DNA of 64,000 bases from Symsagittifera roscoffensis (taxonomy: Eukaryota; Xenacoelomorpha; Acoela; Convolutidae). The notes beneath the pieces were generated by a model. It had not been told where the DNA came from. It did not search any database and saw only the letters and a program-made list of their open reading frames with translations. How positions within the stretch are numbered: position 1 is the stretch's first letter; each line of letters begins with the position of its first letter. Of the stretch, positions 46,830 through 57,960 are shown in pieces. A program made the translations under genes and the position numbers. The stretch covers positions 70,046,630-70,110,629 of the forward strand of contig NC_087065.1 in NCBI RefSeq assembly GCF_963678635.1, given 5' to 3'.

Positions 46830-47380
46830 ACGCGATTTGCACTGCTCACACGACATTATGTTACGCACTAAACAAACCCACACATATACATATTATCGCT
46901 TCATACAAAATCATTTTGATCTACACACTCCATCCATACCGTTTTCAGTTCCTTAACTCAAAGTACACTTCGCCATTTTTTCTAAATTTCACATATTGCA
47001 TCAAAGATACTAATCTCCACGGCATTCTCCGCAATTACGACCCAATAACACAAATGTATATATTTTGTCCCATCACGAAGACCTTTAATGCAGAAGAATC
47101 CAGACCCTTCCTTATCCCACATGAATTTATCCAACCTATAGAAATCCCTATATTAGAATTCATCCACAATACTAAATACAATCACAAAATGTATAATCTC
47201 ATTCAAAACACACCTTACGAGTTTGCAGTTGGCACCGAAGAACTAAAAACTATTAAAGCACTTCAATTGCTTTGGCCACTGCTTCAAACCAAAAACATCA
47301 TTCGCATACTAGCAAAATTACTAACAAATTCCGACATGATACACGACATCTTCACCCACGGTTTTTTCCCCGACGACTAA
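46826..47380 (+). CDS. ORF5a, 184-aa protein (unit 1)
   Basis: ATG 46826 within ATGA at the ORF4 stop. The N-terminal ~55 residues are Tyr/His/Ile-rich and partly hydrophobic. The core follows with TYCIKDTNLHGIL, CPITKTFNAEESRPF, FIQPIEIPILEF and TEELKTIKALQLLWPLLQ; it ends HGFFPDD. Moderately hydrophobic helical C-terminal third; no clear signal peptide or catalytic motif, and no known family. Directly followed by CAG|GTAAGT. The protein is identical in unit 2, and a diverged paralogue (ORF5b) exists in A. Confidence 0.65.
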   Translation: MNAICTAHTTLCYALNKPTHIHIIASYKIILIYTLHPYRFQFLNSKYTSPFFLNFTYCIKDTNLHGILRNYDPITQMYIFCPITKTFNAEESRPFLIPHEFIQPIEIPILEFIHNTKYNHKMYNLIQNTPYEFAVGTEELKTIKALQLLWPLLQTKNIIRILAKLLTNSDMIHDIFTHGFFPDD

Positions 47381-47383
47381 CAG

Positions 47384-47461
47384 GTAAGTATAATTTATAC
47401 ATAATCTTCACTAATAAATTTAAAATAAATACTAACCATTCTTTACTCATGTTTCATTTAG
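47384..47461 (+). other. Candidate 78-nt intron (unit 1)
   Basis: Donor CAG|GTAAGT, branch-point-like TACTAAC at 47430-47436, acceptor TTTCATTTAG. Same length and position as in A. After the acceptor the frame is open until TGA in the divergent tail, about 35 codons. Confidence 0.5.
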
Positions 47462-48364
47462 ATCTTTAGTCTTCATACCACGATCATCTGCAAAAAACAA
47501 AAAAGCAAAATAAAAAAGAAACTTGTTAAAATTTTTCTAAACTTCATTAATATTTTCCACAAGATAATATGATAAAATTTATACCAAATGTAGTAAACTA
47601 ATTTATAAATTGTTTCCCCAAAAGCAGTAAATTTCATAAAAAATGACAATTTGTAATTTAATTTTTCCCCAAAACTAGCAGTAAAATTAAAATTCTATGT
47701 AGTAAATTGATAAAATGAAAATGCAGTACTAACCTTTTGATATTTCCATTCACTCGCACAGGAATTCTATCCAAACTCGCACAGCTCGCCCACGAAGAAT
47801 TGTTTAAATAATGAATTTCAGTTTCAAGTTTTCACACTCAACAACTCTAACACACGATAACAAGTTCCAAACTTTCCTTTAACCCGGTTGGAAAGGAATT
47901 ATATACTAAACCAAACTAACCAACGCAGCTTACTAAACACCACAAATCATAAAATAACAGCATGGCTAAGAAAAGAAAACCAACGGTACCCAAACCGGAT
48001 TAACCCAGTTTAAAACTGGATAATTTATTCTTTTGAAGACTATTATAAAGTCTAAGAAAGAAATAATAAAACACAAAAAAGTCAAAAGACAAACCCATAA
48101 CAAAAACAATTTGATTTTTTGAAAAAAGGACACAACCAAAGGAACATAAGAAAGACCACCATAAACCCAACATAAAACGTTATCACATAACAGGACCTCT
48201 CACAGAAACCGCACGAAACCATATGTATTTACACTCAATATATTTGATCGAAAATTTGATCACATCATTTCTGAAGCACTAACCGACATGCAAGCTTACG
48301 AAAGTTTTAAAGAAAAATTTCAATTATTTTCAATTAATTTCAATTATTTTCTTCCTTGCACCAC

Positions 48365-48919
48365 ATGAACGCGATTTGCACTGCTCACACGACATTATGT
48401 TACGCACTAAACAAACCCACACATATACATATTATCGCTTCATACAAAATCATTTTGATCTACACACTCCATCCATACCGTTTTCAATTCCTTAACTCAA
48501 AGTACACTTCGCCATTTTTTCTAAATTTCACATATTGCATCAAAGATACTAATCTCCACGGCATTCTCCGCAATTACGACCCAATAACACAAATGTATAT
48601 ATTTTGTCCCATCACGAAGACCTTTAATGCAGAAGAATCCAGACCCTTCCTTATCCCACATGAATTTATCCAACCTATAGAAATCCCTATATTAGAATTC
48701 ATCCACAATACTAAATACAATCACAAAATGTATAATCTCATTCAAAACACACCTTACGAGTTTGCAGTTGGCACCGAAGAACTAAAAACTATTAAAGCAC
48801 TTCAATTGCTTTGGCCACTGCTTCAAACCAAAAACATCATTCGCATACTAGCAAAATTACTAACAAATTCCGACATGATACACGACATCTTCACCCACGG
48901 TTTTTTCCCCGACGACTAA
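48365..48919 (+). CDS. ORF5a, second identical copy (unit 2)
   Basis: Predicted protein identical to 46826-47380 although a few silent or non-coding differences separate the units. Preceded by an orphan 50-codon piece of ORF4 that retains the ATGA junction but has no start of its own. Whether this copy can be translated is unclear. Confidence 0.6.
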   Translation: MNAICTAHTTLCYALNKPTHIHIIASYKIILIYTLHPYRFQFLNSKYTSPFFLNFTYCIKDTNLHGILRNYDPITQMYIFCPITKTFNAEESRPFLIPHEFIQPIEIPILEFIHNTKYNHKMYNLIQNTPYEFAVGTEELKTIKALQLLWPLLQTKNIIRILAKLLTNSDMIHDIFTHGFFPDD

Positions 48920-48922
48920 CAG

Positions 48923-49000
48923 GTAAGTATAATTTATACATATTCTTCACTAATAAATTTAAAATAAATACTAACCATTCTTTACTCATGTTTCATTTAG
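48923..49000 (+). other. Candidate 78-nt intron (unit 2)
   Basis: Third copy of the intron-like spacer, with donor, TACTAAC and acceptor all retained. Confidence 0.45.
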
Positions 49001-50054
49001 ATCTTTAGTCTTCATACCACGATCATCTGCAAAAAACAAAAAAGCAAAATAAAAAAGAAACTTGTTAAAATTTTTCTAAACTTCATTAATATTTTCCACA
49101 AGATAATATGATAAAATTTATACCAAATGTAGTAAACTAATTTATAAATTGTTTCCCCAAAAGCAGTAAATTTCATAAAAAATGACAATTTGTAATTTAA
49201 TTTTTCCCCAAAACTAGCAGTAAAATTAAAATTCTATGTAGTAAATTGATAAAATGAAAATGCAGTACTAACCTTTTGATATTTCCATTCACTCGCACAG
49301 GAATTCTATCCAAACTCGCACAGCTCGACCACGAAGAATTGTTTAAATAATGAATTTCAGTTTCAAGTTTTCACACTCAACAACTCTAACACACGATAAC
49401 AAGTTCCAAACTTTCCTTTAACCCGGTTGGAAAGGAATTATATACTAAACCAAACTAACCAACGCAGCTTACTAAACACCACAAATCATAAAATAACAGC
49501 ATGGCTAAGAAAAGAAAACCAACGGTACCCAAACCGGATTAACCCAGTTTAAAACTGGATAATTTATTCTTTTGAAGACTATTATAAAGTCTAAGAAAGA
49601 AATAATAAAACACAAAAAAGTCAAAAGACAAACCCATAACAAAAACAATTTGATTTTCTGAAAAAAGGACACAACCAAAGGAACATAAGAAAGACCACCA
49701 TAAACCCAACATAAAACGTTATCACATAACAGGACCTCTCACAGAAACCGCACGAAATCATACTCCCACTCCTGGCCTAACCCACCAGAGAGGACGTCCT
49801 GAGCATGCTCTATAGCCAGCCTAACCCACCGCGCTACATCCACGCTTTGTGACCACACTTCTATTTTTAATAAAGAGGTACTCAAGGGTGAGTAACTCTT
49901 CAAAATAACCGAACTAAAACAAAATGCTTTTGTGAAAACAACTAACCAAAATCATAATTAAAACACTGAACTAATAAAAATTTTATAAAATGTAAACTAT
50001 ACTTTGCAGTATATAGATCAGCATACAACAACAAAGACGAACATCCAAAGACAA

Positions 50055-50183
50055 AATGACCCCACTACACTCGAAAAAGAATGGCCAACCACGAACCAAT
50101 ATGCCGTCCACAATCACAAACTCAAAGGATTTAGAGTACGACTTGACTTCGCAGAAAAGGACTTCATTGAACTAGACCAATGA
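50055..50183 (+). pseudogene. ORF5b C-terminal remnant
   Basis: 43 codons ending with TGA at 50181-50183 (KGFRVRLDFAEKDFIELDQ) match the end of ORF5b in A and the remnant at 30151-30279. The body of ORF5b is absent in B, its place taken by the duplicated ORF5a unit and other tail sequence. Confidence 0.65.
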
Positions 50184-50482
50184 CCACCTCGATGTTCAAG
50201 TATACGTACAGATCCGAGTTATAAGGCATCCCCTCCACGCACAATCTCCACGCCATTCCCAGACGAGGTCGAACGCAAAAGAAGTTCTCTACATAAAACA
50301 GAAAAACCCGTCGTTGTCACAAGAAGACACAACGATTGATGCCCCTAACTCCAGCGTCGTGGAACTTCTCTAACAAGAGAAACCGGACAAGAGTACGATG
50401 TTCGCCAAATACCAACGTCCATCATCCATCCTTTGAATTGCAGAAAGATAATTCTAAAAAAACTCTGTAAAACCCGGATGGG

Positions 50483-50892
50483 TGGAACCTGCTCTAAACT
50501 ATATTTTATGATTGGATAAATTAGATATTTTACCACTGTAAAGTATTTAATATTAACCAATCATGATCCATCTAACTAACAACCCACTTATTTGTAAGTG
50601 CTGAAATTACTTGTAATTTCAGCACCAGATAGATTTGAATTTAACTTAGAAATTAGTTGCCTCTCCAAGAGAACTTCAGCAGCCGCAACAAACCAGTATA
50701 CCCTAGATCTATTGAGCCTAGCAGAGACTAGTTAAGCACCCTGAGACTAGAAAGTATAAGAGTAAGATTAGGATCGGTATTAGACTAAGAAGTTGCACAA
50801 ATCTATACGGCCGAAAAAAAGATAGCGTGACGAGCAGACGGTGTACCCTATCCGAAATTACTCTATGAGTTAACCACATCGGTCATAACTCA
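50483..50892 (+). repeat. 3' LTR of element B
   Basis: 410 bp, TGGAAC...AACTCA, complete; preceded by CCCGGATGGG and followed by AATG (50893-50896), the right target duplication. Confidence 0.95.
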
Positions 50893-50896
50893 AATG
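50893..50896. repeat. Target-site duplication of element B, right (AATG)
   Basis: Matches 29793-29796. Confidence 0.75.
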
Positions 50897-51998
50897 GATT
50901 AAATTAAAATAATTTTCGAAGCAAAAAAAATTATTTTTAATAGATTTACAAGCGATTGTTTTCGAAAAATTTTATCGAACGGAACATAATCCATTAAAAC
51001 TGATTACAATGGATTATAATCAAAATTTTAAAATTATAATTTCTTTTTGTGTGCTATTTTCATTTTTTCATAACAGTTATAAGTTTAATTCTGTTATTTT
51101 GTGTTCTCGCTAAATTTGCCCTTTTAAAATTGTTACTTTAATTTTTTTTTTTTAATTTTTTTATTCAGTTTTTTTTGTGCAAACATTTTGCAAACCATTT
51201 ACCCCACTCCCCTCCCTCACTTTTAATCCCTACCCCAAAGTTAATTATTCTGGTACGCAATGGGGTGGGGGTGTTGGTGTTCTTGGTAGTAAGAGTGTTT
51301 GATGAAGTTGCTTGAACGATTTTGAGGTAAACGCGTGTTGGGGAATTGTCAAAAAAGTTGTAAAAGCGGGGGACATTTGAGGTGAAGCATGATTATATAA
51401 TGAACCACGCTTATGGAGGATGAAGGTGTTCCTTCGTGCTCGATTTTTGCAGAAAGCTGCAAAAAGTCGATTAAATAGACAACATTTAGTCAACAAATAT
51501 CTAAAATAGTCAGTTTTTATCCAGAAAACTTTGGTGCGGGTAGGTTTAGATAATTTCTGATCTTATAACCTTGAAAGATATGAATTGTAATGGTTTTTAA
51601 AAAAAATTTTGTTTCAAAAATTCAAACAGCGTTGACCAATAGAGAGCAAAGTGAACAAAAATTGACAGATTTTTTTATTTGCTGGAAAAATTCATTAAAA
51701 CCTTTGTATTGCCTTGAAATATAAAATTTGACTGGCTAATACTGGCCAATCAGATTCAACGACATTGGTCTCAGTTCAAGATGTGGAAATTTTGATTATC
51801 GGCCATTTAGGGAATACGACCCAATATTAGCTCACGTTAAAGTAATGAACAATATTCACAAGTCGAACTAAGCAACTCAGAGCTGCCCCAGTTCAACAAA
51901 AACAAGTTAAATCGAGTCCTAAACAAACACATGTTTTTTGCTTTTGCTTTTCCGTCCTTTTTCTAACTGTAACTTTTTTGATGCTAGTTACATATTCA
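50897..51998. other. Intergenic, no gene seen
   Basis: Starts with ATTATAATC-type palindromic sequence (50897-51030), then T-rich DNA and a C-run/G-run block at about 51195-51275. No gene. Confidence 0.5.
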
Positions 51999-52899
51999 CC
52001 CGGGTTGACAAAAAATGCTTGTCATACAATTCTCATAAATGGGATTTTTTTTTCATACAATTCCATAAAAATCCATACCTACAGAAAATTGTATGAAAAT
52101 TCTATAATAAACATTTTCCCATAAATGGAAATTGTATGATAGGTGTTTTCTCCATAAACCAAAAAGTTGTTTTTGTTTCTAAATTTAATTTCTGAAAAAT
52201 TTTGGGTTGTGTTTGCAACCGAACACCAGTGACAAAGACCTTGGTTACTCGAAGCACCAAAAGTTGGACGGTCTTACATTTACAATGCATGAAAAAACTA
52301 CCTTAATTGTCTTCAAGATGTCTTTCACAAATGATATAACAAAAGTAACACACTTTTAATTTTTGGCAAAGTTTTTGATGATTATTTTCAATTTTTGAAT
52401 TTTCAAATTATCAGACATTGATCAAGGCATACATAAACCCGGCATACGAAAGAAATAGGAATTTTCAGCGTTTTTGAAAAAAAAATTCATTGAAAAGAAA
52501 AACAAAGCCAATATTATCGTATCCAGGACCACGTTATGCACACAAAAAGTTAAATGTTTGTTTGCGTACAAAATTCGATTTGCGGTTGGAAAATAAACAA
52601 AAAAATTAATTTTCCATATATTTTTCCATATATGTCATACGTTTTCCATATAAGGAAGCTGTATGGAAAGCACTTTTTTCAAAAAAACTTTAATCAGTTT
52701 TTTTTGTCACCAGTCTGTTCAGCTGTTCTCAAAAAGCCGCAGAAATGGTTTGATTTTTTTTCTATTGTTTTTCGAAAATGAATGAAAATTGTATGAAAGC
52801 ATTTTCTCCATACACTTGATGTATAGATTTGTATGATAATTATTTTTGTTGTATGGAATTGTATGATATGATTTTTCGGTGTATGGAGGTCAACCCGGG
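51999..52899. mobile_element. 901-bp non-autonomous element with CCCGGGTTGAC ends
   Basis: CCCGGGTTGAC at 51999-52009 and its exact reverse complement GTCAACCCGGG at 52889-52899. Inside both ends run imperfect repeats of TGCTTGTCATACAATTTCATA. A related end is at 62417-62427. No transposase; flanking CA on both sides might be a 2-bp target duplication but is too short to prove. Confidence 0.6.
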
Positions 52900-52964
52900 C
52901 ACTCAGTGATTTTTGTTGTTGATTTTAACTAGTCATCCGATTTTTATATCTTCGTTTGCTGTGT

Positions 52965-53830
52965 TATCAAAACCAAAAACACAAAATTTGATTTCTCAGA
53001 ATCCACAGTTACTATAGAAAATATATTGTTGTACAGGTATGAATTTTTTGCGACATTTCAACAAATACTTGTAAGCATCTGGCAACCGTTCAAAATCAAA
53101 AACACAAAATTTAATTTCTCAGAAATCCACAGTTACTATAGACAAATATATTGTTATAAAAGTATGAACATTTTTCGACATTTCAACAAATACTTGTAAG
53201 CATCTGGCAACCGTTGAAAATCAAAACACAAAACTTAATTTCTCAGAAATCCAGAGTTACTATAAGCAAATATATTGTTATACAGGTTATAAACATTTTG
53301 CGACATTTCAACAAATACTTGTAAGCATCTGGCAACCGTTCAAAATCAATAAGACAAAATTTAATTTCTCAGAATTCCACAGTTACTATAAGCAAATATA
53401 TTGTTATACAGGTTATGAACATTTTGCGACATTTCAACAAATACTTATAAGCATCTGGCAACCGTTCAAAATCAAAAACACAAAATTTATTTTCTCAGAA
53501 ATCCACAAGTTACTATAGGCAAATATGTTGTTATACAGGTATGAACATTTCGCGACATTTCAACAAATACTTGTAAGCATCTGGCAACCGTTCAAAATCA
53601 AAAACACAAAATTTAATTTCTCAGAAATCCACAGTTACTATAAGCAAATATATTGTTATACAGGTTATGAACATTTCGCGACATTTCAACAAATACTTAT
53701 AAGCATCTGGCAACCGTTCAAAATCAAAAACACAAAATTTAATTTCTCAGAAATCCACAGTTACTATAGGCAAATATATTGTTATACAGGTATGGACATT
53801 TTGCGACATTTCAACAAATACTTGTAAGCA
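52965..53830. repeat. 125-126-bp tandem repeat, about seven units
   Basis: The phrase CGACATTTCAACAAATACTT recurs at 53051, 53176, 53301, 53427, 53553, 53679 and 53804, a spacing of 125-126 bp, and again at 54101 after an interruption. Because 126 is divisible by 3, a 42-residue repeated peptide appears in one frame; this is a by-product. Confidence 0.93.
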
Positions 53831-54070
53831 TCTCGAAAAAATCCATTATAATGGTTAATTATCGATTATAATGAATTTTATTGGCCTAAAAAATATTAGA
53901 ATTATAATCCATTTTATATGGATTATAATCGATTATAATGAATGATATTGACATAAAAAATATTAGAATTATAATCCTTTTTTAATGGATTATAATCGAT
54001 TATTTTGTCATTTTATAGATGCTGACCATATTATGACAATATAAACGATTATGATCCATGGGCGCTCGGT
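53831..54070. mobile_element. ACCGAGCGCC palindromic element interrupting the tandem array
   Basis: Starts TCTCGAAAAAATCCATTATA and ends GATCCATGGGCGCTCGGT, with three internal blocks of ATTATAATCGATTATAATG in both orientations. It lies between two pieces of the 126-bp array and replaces part of one unit. Similar to 54852-55022 and, reversed, 29096-29255. Confidence 0.6.
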
Positions 54071-54333
54071 GCGGGTTGTTATACAGGTATGAACATTTTG
54101 CGACATTTCAACAAATACTTGTAAGCATCTGGCAACCGTTCAAAAAATCTGAACATTTCAATCTGAAAAAACTTGAAAAAAAAACACCTTTCGCACAGAA
54201 TTAAATTGTCAAAACCTTTAATTTTTTAGGCAGTTTAAGCGTTTTGGTTAGTTTCTTAAACTAAATATATGGTTTATAAACCACCGCTTGTGCATTTTTA
54301 AAAAGAAAAACGAAAACTATTATACCTACACGC

Positions 54334-54450
54334 ACCGAGTGGCCGTGGATTCTAATCGATTACAAATTCAGACCAAGAAGTGGACTATATTGCCATAATA
54401 ATTGATTATTTTTGAAAAAGTATAACTCATTTTGTTTTTAGAACTCAATT
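54334..54450. repeat. ACCGAG-end fragment of the palindromic family
   Basis: ACCGAGTGGCCGTGGATTCT then ATCGATTA, the start seen in the related elements, without a full second half nearby. Confidence 0.45.
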
Positions 54451-54555
54451 CGATTATTTTTGCAGAAATTTCGATGATTTTTGCTAAAAATTTGCGAAAT
54501 GTATGCCGTGTTTTTTTACTAAGTGTCATAACTCAACGTCACCTCATTTTTTCTA

Positions 54556-54665
54556 CCTCCCCCCAATTAAGGGGGTGGGGGTAAACTGGGGGGGGGGGGG
54601 TTTCAATCATTCAACCCCTCCCCCAATTCTACCATCAAATTGCTCCCCCTACCACCGTTCAAACC
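54556..54665. repeat. C-run/G-run block
   Basis: CCTCCCCCCAATTAAGGGGGTGGGGG followed by a 12-G run and then C runs. Resembles the junction at 27690-27735 and blocks at 51195 and 61690. Confidence 0.6.
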
Positions 54666-54851
54666 TTGGCCCCTCCCGTTGTGGTTAAACAAAATAAAAT
54701 TAAGTGTTAAACTGCGATGATTTGAAGAAGTACAGACTAAATGTAGAATGTTTGCATGTAAAATGTAATAATTTTTGAAACGTAAAACGTAGCATCTACA
54801 CAAAAAAGAAAATGAGTTAAATTTGAAAAAATGTAAGTTCCATAAATACCA

Positions 54852-55022
54852 TCTCGAAAAAATCATTATAATCTATTATAATCGATTATAATAGATTATG
54901 TTCGCACAAAAACTATTAGTATTATAATCCATTTTTAATGAATTATAATAGATTATTTTGTAATTTTGTAGATACTGACCATATTATAACAATATAACTG
55001 ATTATGATCCATGGCGCTCGGT
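54852..55022. mobile_element. ACCGAGCGCC palindromic element, second complete copy
   Basis: TCTCGAAAAAATCATTATAA to GATCCATGGCGCTCGGT, about 171 bp, with the same internal ATTATAATCGATTATAAT blocks and TACTGACCATATTAT phrase as 53831-54070. Confidence 0.6.
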
Positions 55023-57609
55023 TAAATACTCTTCAGCAAGTGTTTTTTGATACAAATAAGAAAAAAGGTCCGATAGTTTCTGCGAAATATTTTGTTGAAA
55101 CCTGTGAAGTCCGTTTTCACACTATTTCAATGCGAAAAGCAAAACTACTTAATTAAGAAAAATTGTAATCGTTAAAATTAAAAAAAAAAAATTTTCAGGC
55201 AGTTCAAATTAATGACTAGGTTTTTTTTGGAAGAAAAAACACCTATAAATTATACTGCGATATAATAATTTTATCTTTCGTTGACGACTGGATGAGTTTT
55301 TGCCTCGTTCAAAGTCCAAATGATGCAAATTGCAGCCGAAAACCAATTTGAAAAAAGCGCAAAATCATAGGATATCAGATTTCAGTCAATGCAGTAGAAA
55401 CATAGGCTGAGCGTGCCCTAATTTTTTTGAATGATTTAAAAAAAACCAGGTAACACATTAAAAATTCTGCTCAAGAAAAGATCTCCATCATAATGACTTT
55501 ATTAGGATTCAATTGAGATGAGCTAATTATTATAAGATTCCACAAAACGTCGAAGACTGGGAATTATTTGACAAGTATTTGAAGATTAAATGACCCCTAT
55601 TTATATATGGTTAATCATTTGTCAGTTTATTAAAAGTACAGTAAGAAAATGTATCTGTTTTAAGCACCCGAGAGGTTCATTCAAATACTACGAAAAAACT
55701 AAAATGCAGCTCTTATGATTTAACGAGATCCTCCATAATCTTTCTGAATTTAGTTTTCCCGGTCATTGGCGAACGATTCCAGCAAGAAAACAGTAGCAAT
55801 CTTACGAAATACAGAATATCACGCAAGAAAAGATGTCACAATATGATTGCGAAGATTTGTTACTATAAGTATCTCGAAAAATCATTGGAAACCAGTGCTT
55901 GATAAAAAGTCATCGAACTCATTCATTAAAAAATACTTTATTGGTTTCACTTTAAACAGATCTTATGTAATACTCGCTGCTTCACACAAATTTAATGAAT
56001 TTTGTCATACTTTGTGCCCGGGCCGCAAAAAAAAGGACAATAAAAATTAGTTTAAATGCAAAACCGGCCCATTTTTTGGCAGATAGGTAAATTGAACGGT
56101 TTCAATTTTTTTTATAAAATGGAAGAATGAATTGAACCAGTAAGCGCAAACCCAATTTAAGCTTAACAAAAAGAAAAGACTGGGTTATCTGTTTACTTCT
56201 AAAAATTTCTCGTCTTTTCGGATTTGTTTCTCACAATTACATGAGTGTATGGACAAAACATAAACATAACCATACATAGTTTTTTTAGAGCCTATAAGTA
56301 GTCATGCGCATTGCTCTGTAACTTACTTTCTAAACTGTTTTGACAGACGCTATGGCACTAAGTAATTTCTCACTTTTTCTCAATAAACGGATTTACCGAA
56401 TTTGAAGTGCTGAAAATGTTGTTTGTATAAACATCTGAAAATTTATTATTTTATATTTTAAAATTTTAAACATTTGCTTGTTTTTCGATTGGAAGAACTA
56501 CCAAGTTTTCATCAAAAAAAACTATGTTCGCTAAGCGATGGTGCTCATGTTGTTCTCTAATAAGTAGCGTTGTTGTCCATAAAACTTACCGGTAGATGTT
56601 CGGCTGAAAAGTAGTATAATGCAAGCTGGTGTACACTTTCAGCCGAAACGATTCAAACAGATGTTATTTTCTGAAAATATCTATCAAGTAGTAATTTTTT
56701 GGAAAGTTGACTATATAATATTTGTTTTCTTTTTACATAATATATATAATATTTTCACGTTTTTGCAAATTTTTGCATATTTCATTCAGTTTTTTTTTCA
56801 CAGAGTGTATCTTGTTAAAAAAATACAGTTGAAAAACTAAACTTAGAATTAATAAAAAAGCATGTTACTCAATTGACGGTAAAAGCTCTTTTTAACTTTA
56901 AAAACTCAGTTCAGATTCTGAAACAGTTTATTGTTGCGATCGTTTTTTACCCGGTTTGTTTTCTCATAAAAAAACTGTTTTCACAGCCAAGTTGGCTAGC
57001 TTCTTTCACATTGGTGTAACTTAGTTTGTAGTCTTTTTTTCATGCGAAGTTTTCAAAACTTTTAATAGGATTCCAGGCGATAAATTCAAGCTTATTTTAC
57101 GGTTTGTGAACGTTTTTGAAGTGGTTTATCGAACCCACAAATGATTTTTAGAAAAACTACAGTTTTGGTTTTTTTTTGTGAATAAGAAATCATTTTATTA
57201 TAAATAATTTTATTTCATTCTGAAGCCATTGATGTTTAACTATCTTACTGATGTCCTAATTAGTTTGTCATTTTTTGTTGCCTACTTTTTTCTGAAATTG
57301 AAATATCAACTAAGAGACAATGCGCAAAGTTTCGCCCAAGTGACAGTTTGAAATTTATCAAGCTTATCAATTAAACCCTTAAAATATCTTTGTAAAAAAA
57401 TAGTGCTTGAGATTTCCACATACGTCGTTAAAAATTTAATTTCAGCATTTGGTTTTGAAATAACTAATTGCCTGCAAGCAGAATATTTGTTCTCGGGTTG
57501 TTTTTTTTGTTGTCCTAAGCTGAATTGTAAAACTTTTAGCGATCACTTTTCGTGAAGATGTAATCAAAACACTAGTGATCACTTTTCGTGAAGTTGTGAG
57601 GGCTTGAAG
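55023..57609. other. Intergenic, no gene seen
   Basis: AT-rich, no coding-like ORF. A 16-bp phrase GATCACTTTTCGTGAAG occurs twice at about 57540 and 57577. Confidence 0.5.
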
Positions 57610-57960
57610 ATTAAAAACATGGCCAATTTGGAACAATTAACGCGGGGTATAATTGGAGCAATTAACGCTTAAGCGGAGCTTTAATCCCTCTGACAAATCC
57701 TTCCAAATTGGTTGAAGCAAGCTATTTGACATAATTTCTATAATACTAGGATGGCAATTTATCACCATATAATTTATATGGCGTGTGGGAGGATAATTAA
57801 TCCAAAAAAAAAACAGAAAACAACTAGAAAAAAAAAACATTTTCTTTTAATTTTTCGAAAACTCATGGTTTTTATTACAGCAAACACTGCTGCATAGACT
57901 GCAAAAGGCATTCGGAACATTTAAGGCTTCACCCTGATATGAGCAGCCTTGTTAGAGATT
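57610..57960. repeat. Degenerate repeat block, copy 2
   Basis: Shares GGCCAATTTGG, ATTAACGC, CAAATTGGTTGAAG, TATATGGCGTGTGGG and CGGAACATTTAAGGC with 4150-5000 in similar order. Confidence 0.65.

Larger units (their letters stand above)
46680..48218 (+). repeat. Tandem duplication unit 1 (1,539 bp)
   Basis: Repeated head to tail at 48219-49757 with only about five substitutions seen by eye. Holds the last ~50 codons of ORF4, all of ORF5a, the intron-like spacer and about 675 bp of tail (47545-48218) not found in A. The junction is at CGCACGAAA|CCATATG. Confidence 0.9.
48219..49757 (+). repeat. Tandem duplication unit 2 (1,539 bp)
   Basis: Direct repeat of 46680-48218. At one site (about 48942, TATTC) it keeps the base seen in A while unit 1 has changed (TAATC). 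After the unit the sequence continues into the tail shared with 29826-30625. Confidence 0.9.
29797..50892 (+). mobile_element. Element B: composite giant Ty3/gypsy LTR retroelement
   Basis: A 21,096-bp insertion flanked by AATG. From left to right: the first 29 bp of an LTR, an 800-bp copy of the element's own 3' tail, an LTR truncated at its 3' end, a nearly full internal region, and a complete 410-bp LTR. This is best read as a tandem (LTR-internal-LTR-internal-LTR) in which almost all of the first unit was deleted. The coding order is as in element A. ORF0, the small membrane ORF, RNase H-integrase, ORF4 and two copies of ORF5a are open; gag, protease-RT and env are interrupted. The truncated internal LTR and the last LTR differ at about 13 of 341 positions by eye. 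Confidence 0.9.

Noticed and set aside
52541-52781. 75-codon ORF on the plus strand
   Set aside because: Inside the CCCGGGTTGAC element, AT-driven composition, no motif.
53525-53827. ORF with a 42-residue repeated peptide
   Set aside because: Arises because the tandem unit is 126 bp; some units are 125 bp, so no long frame is maintained.
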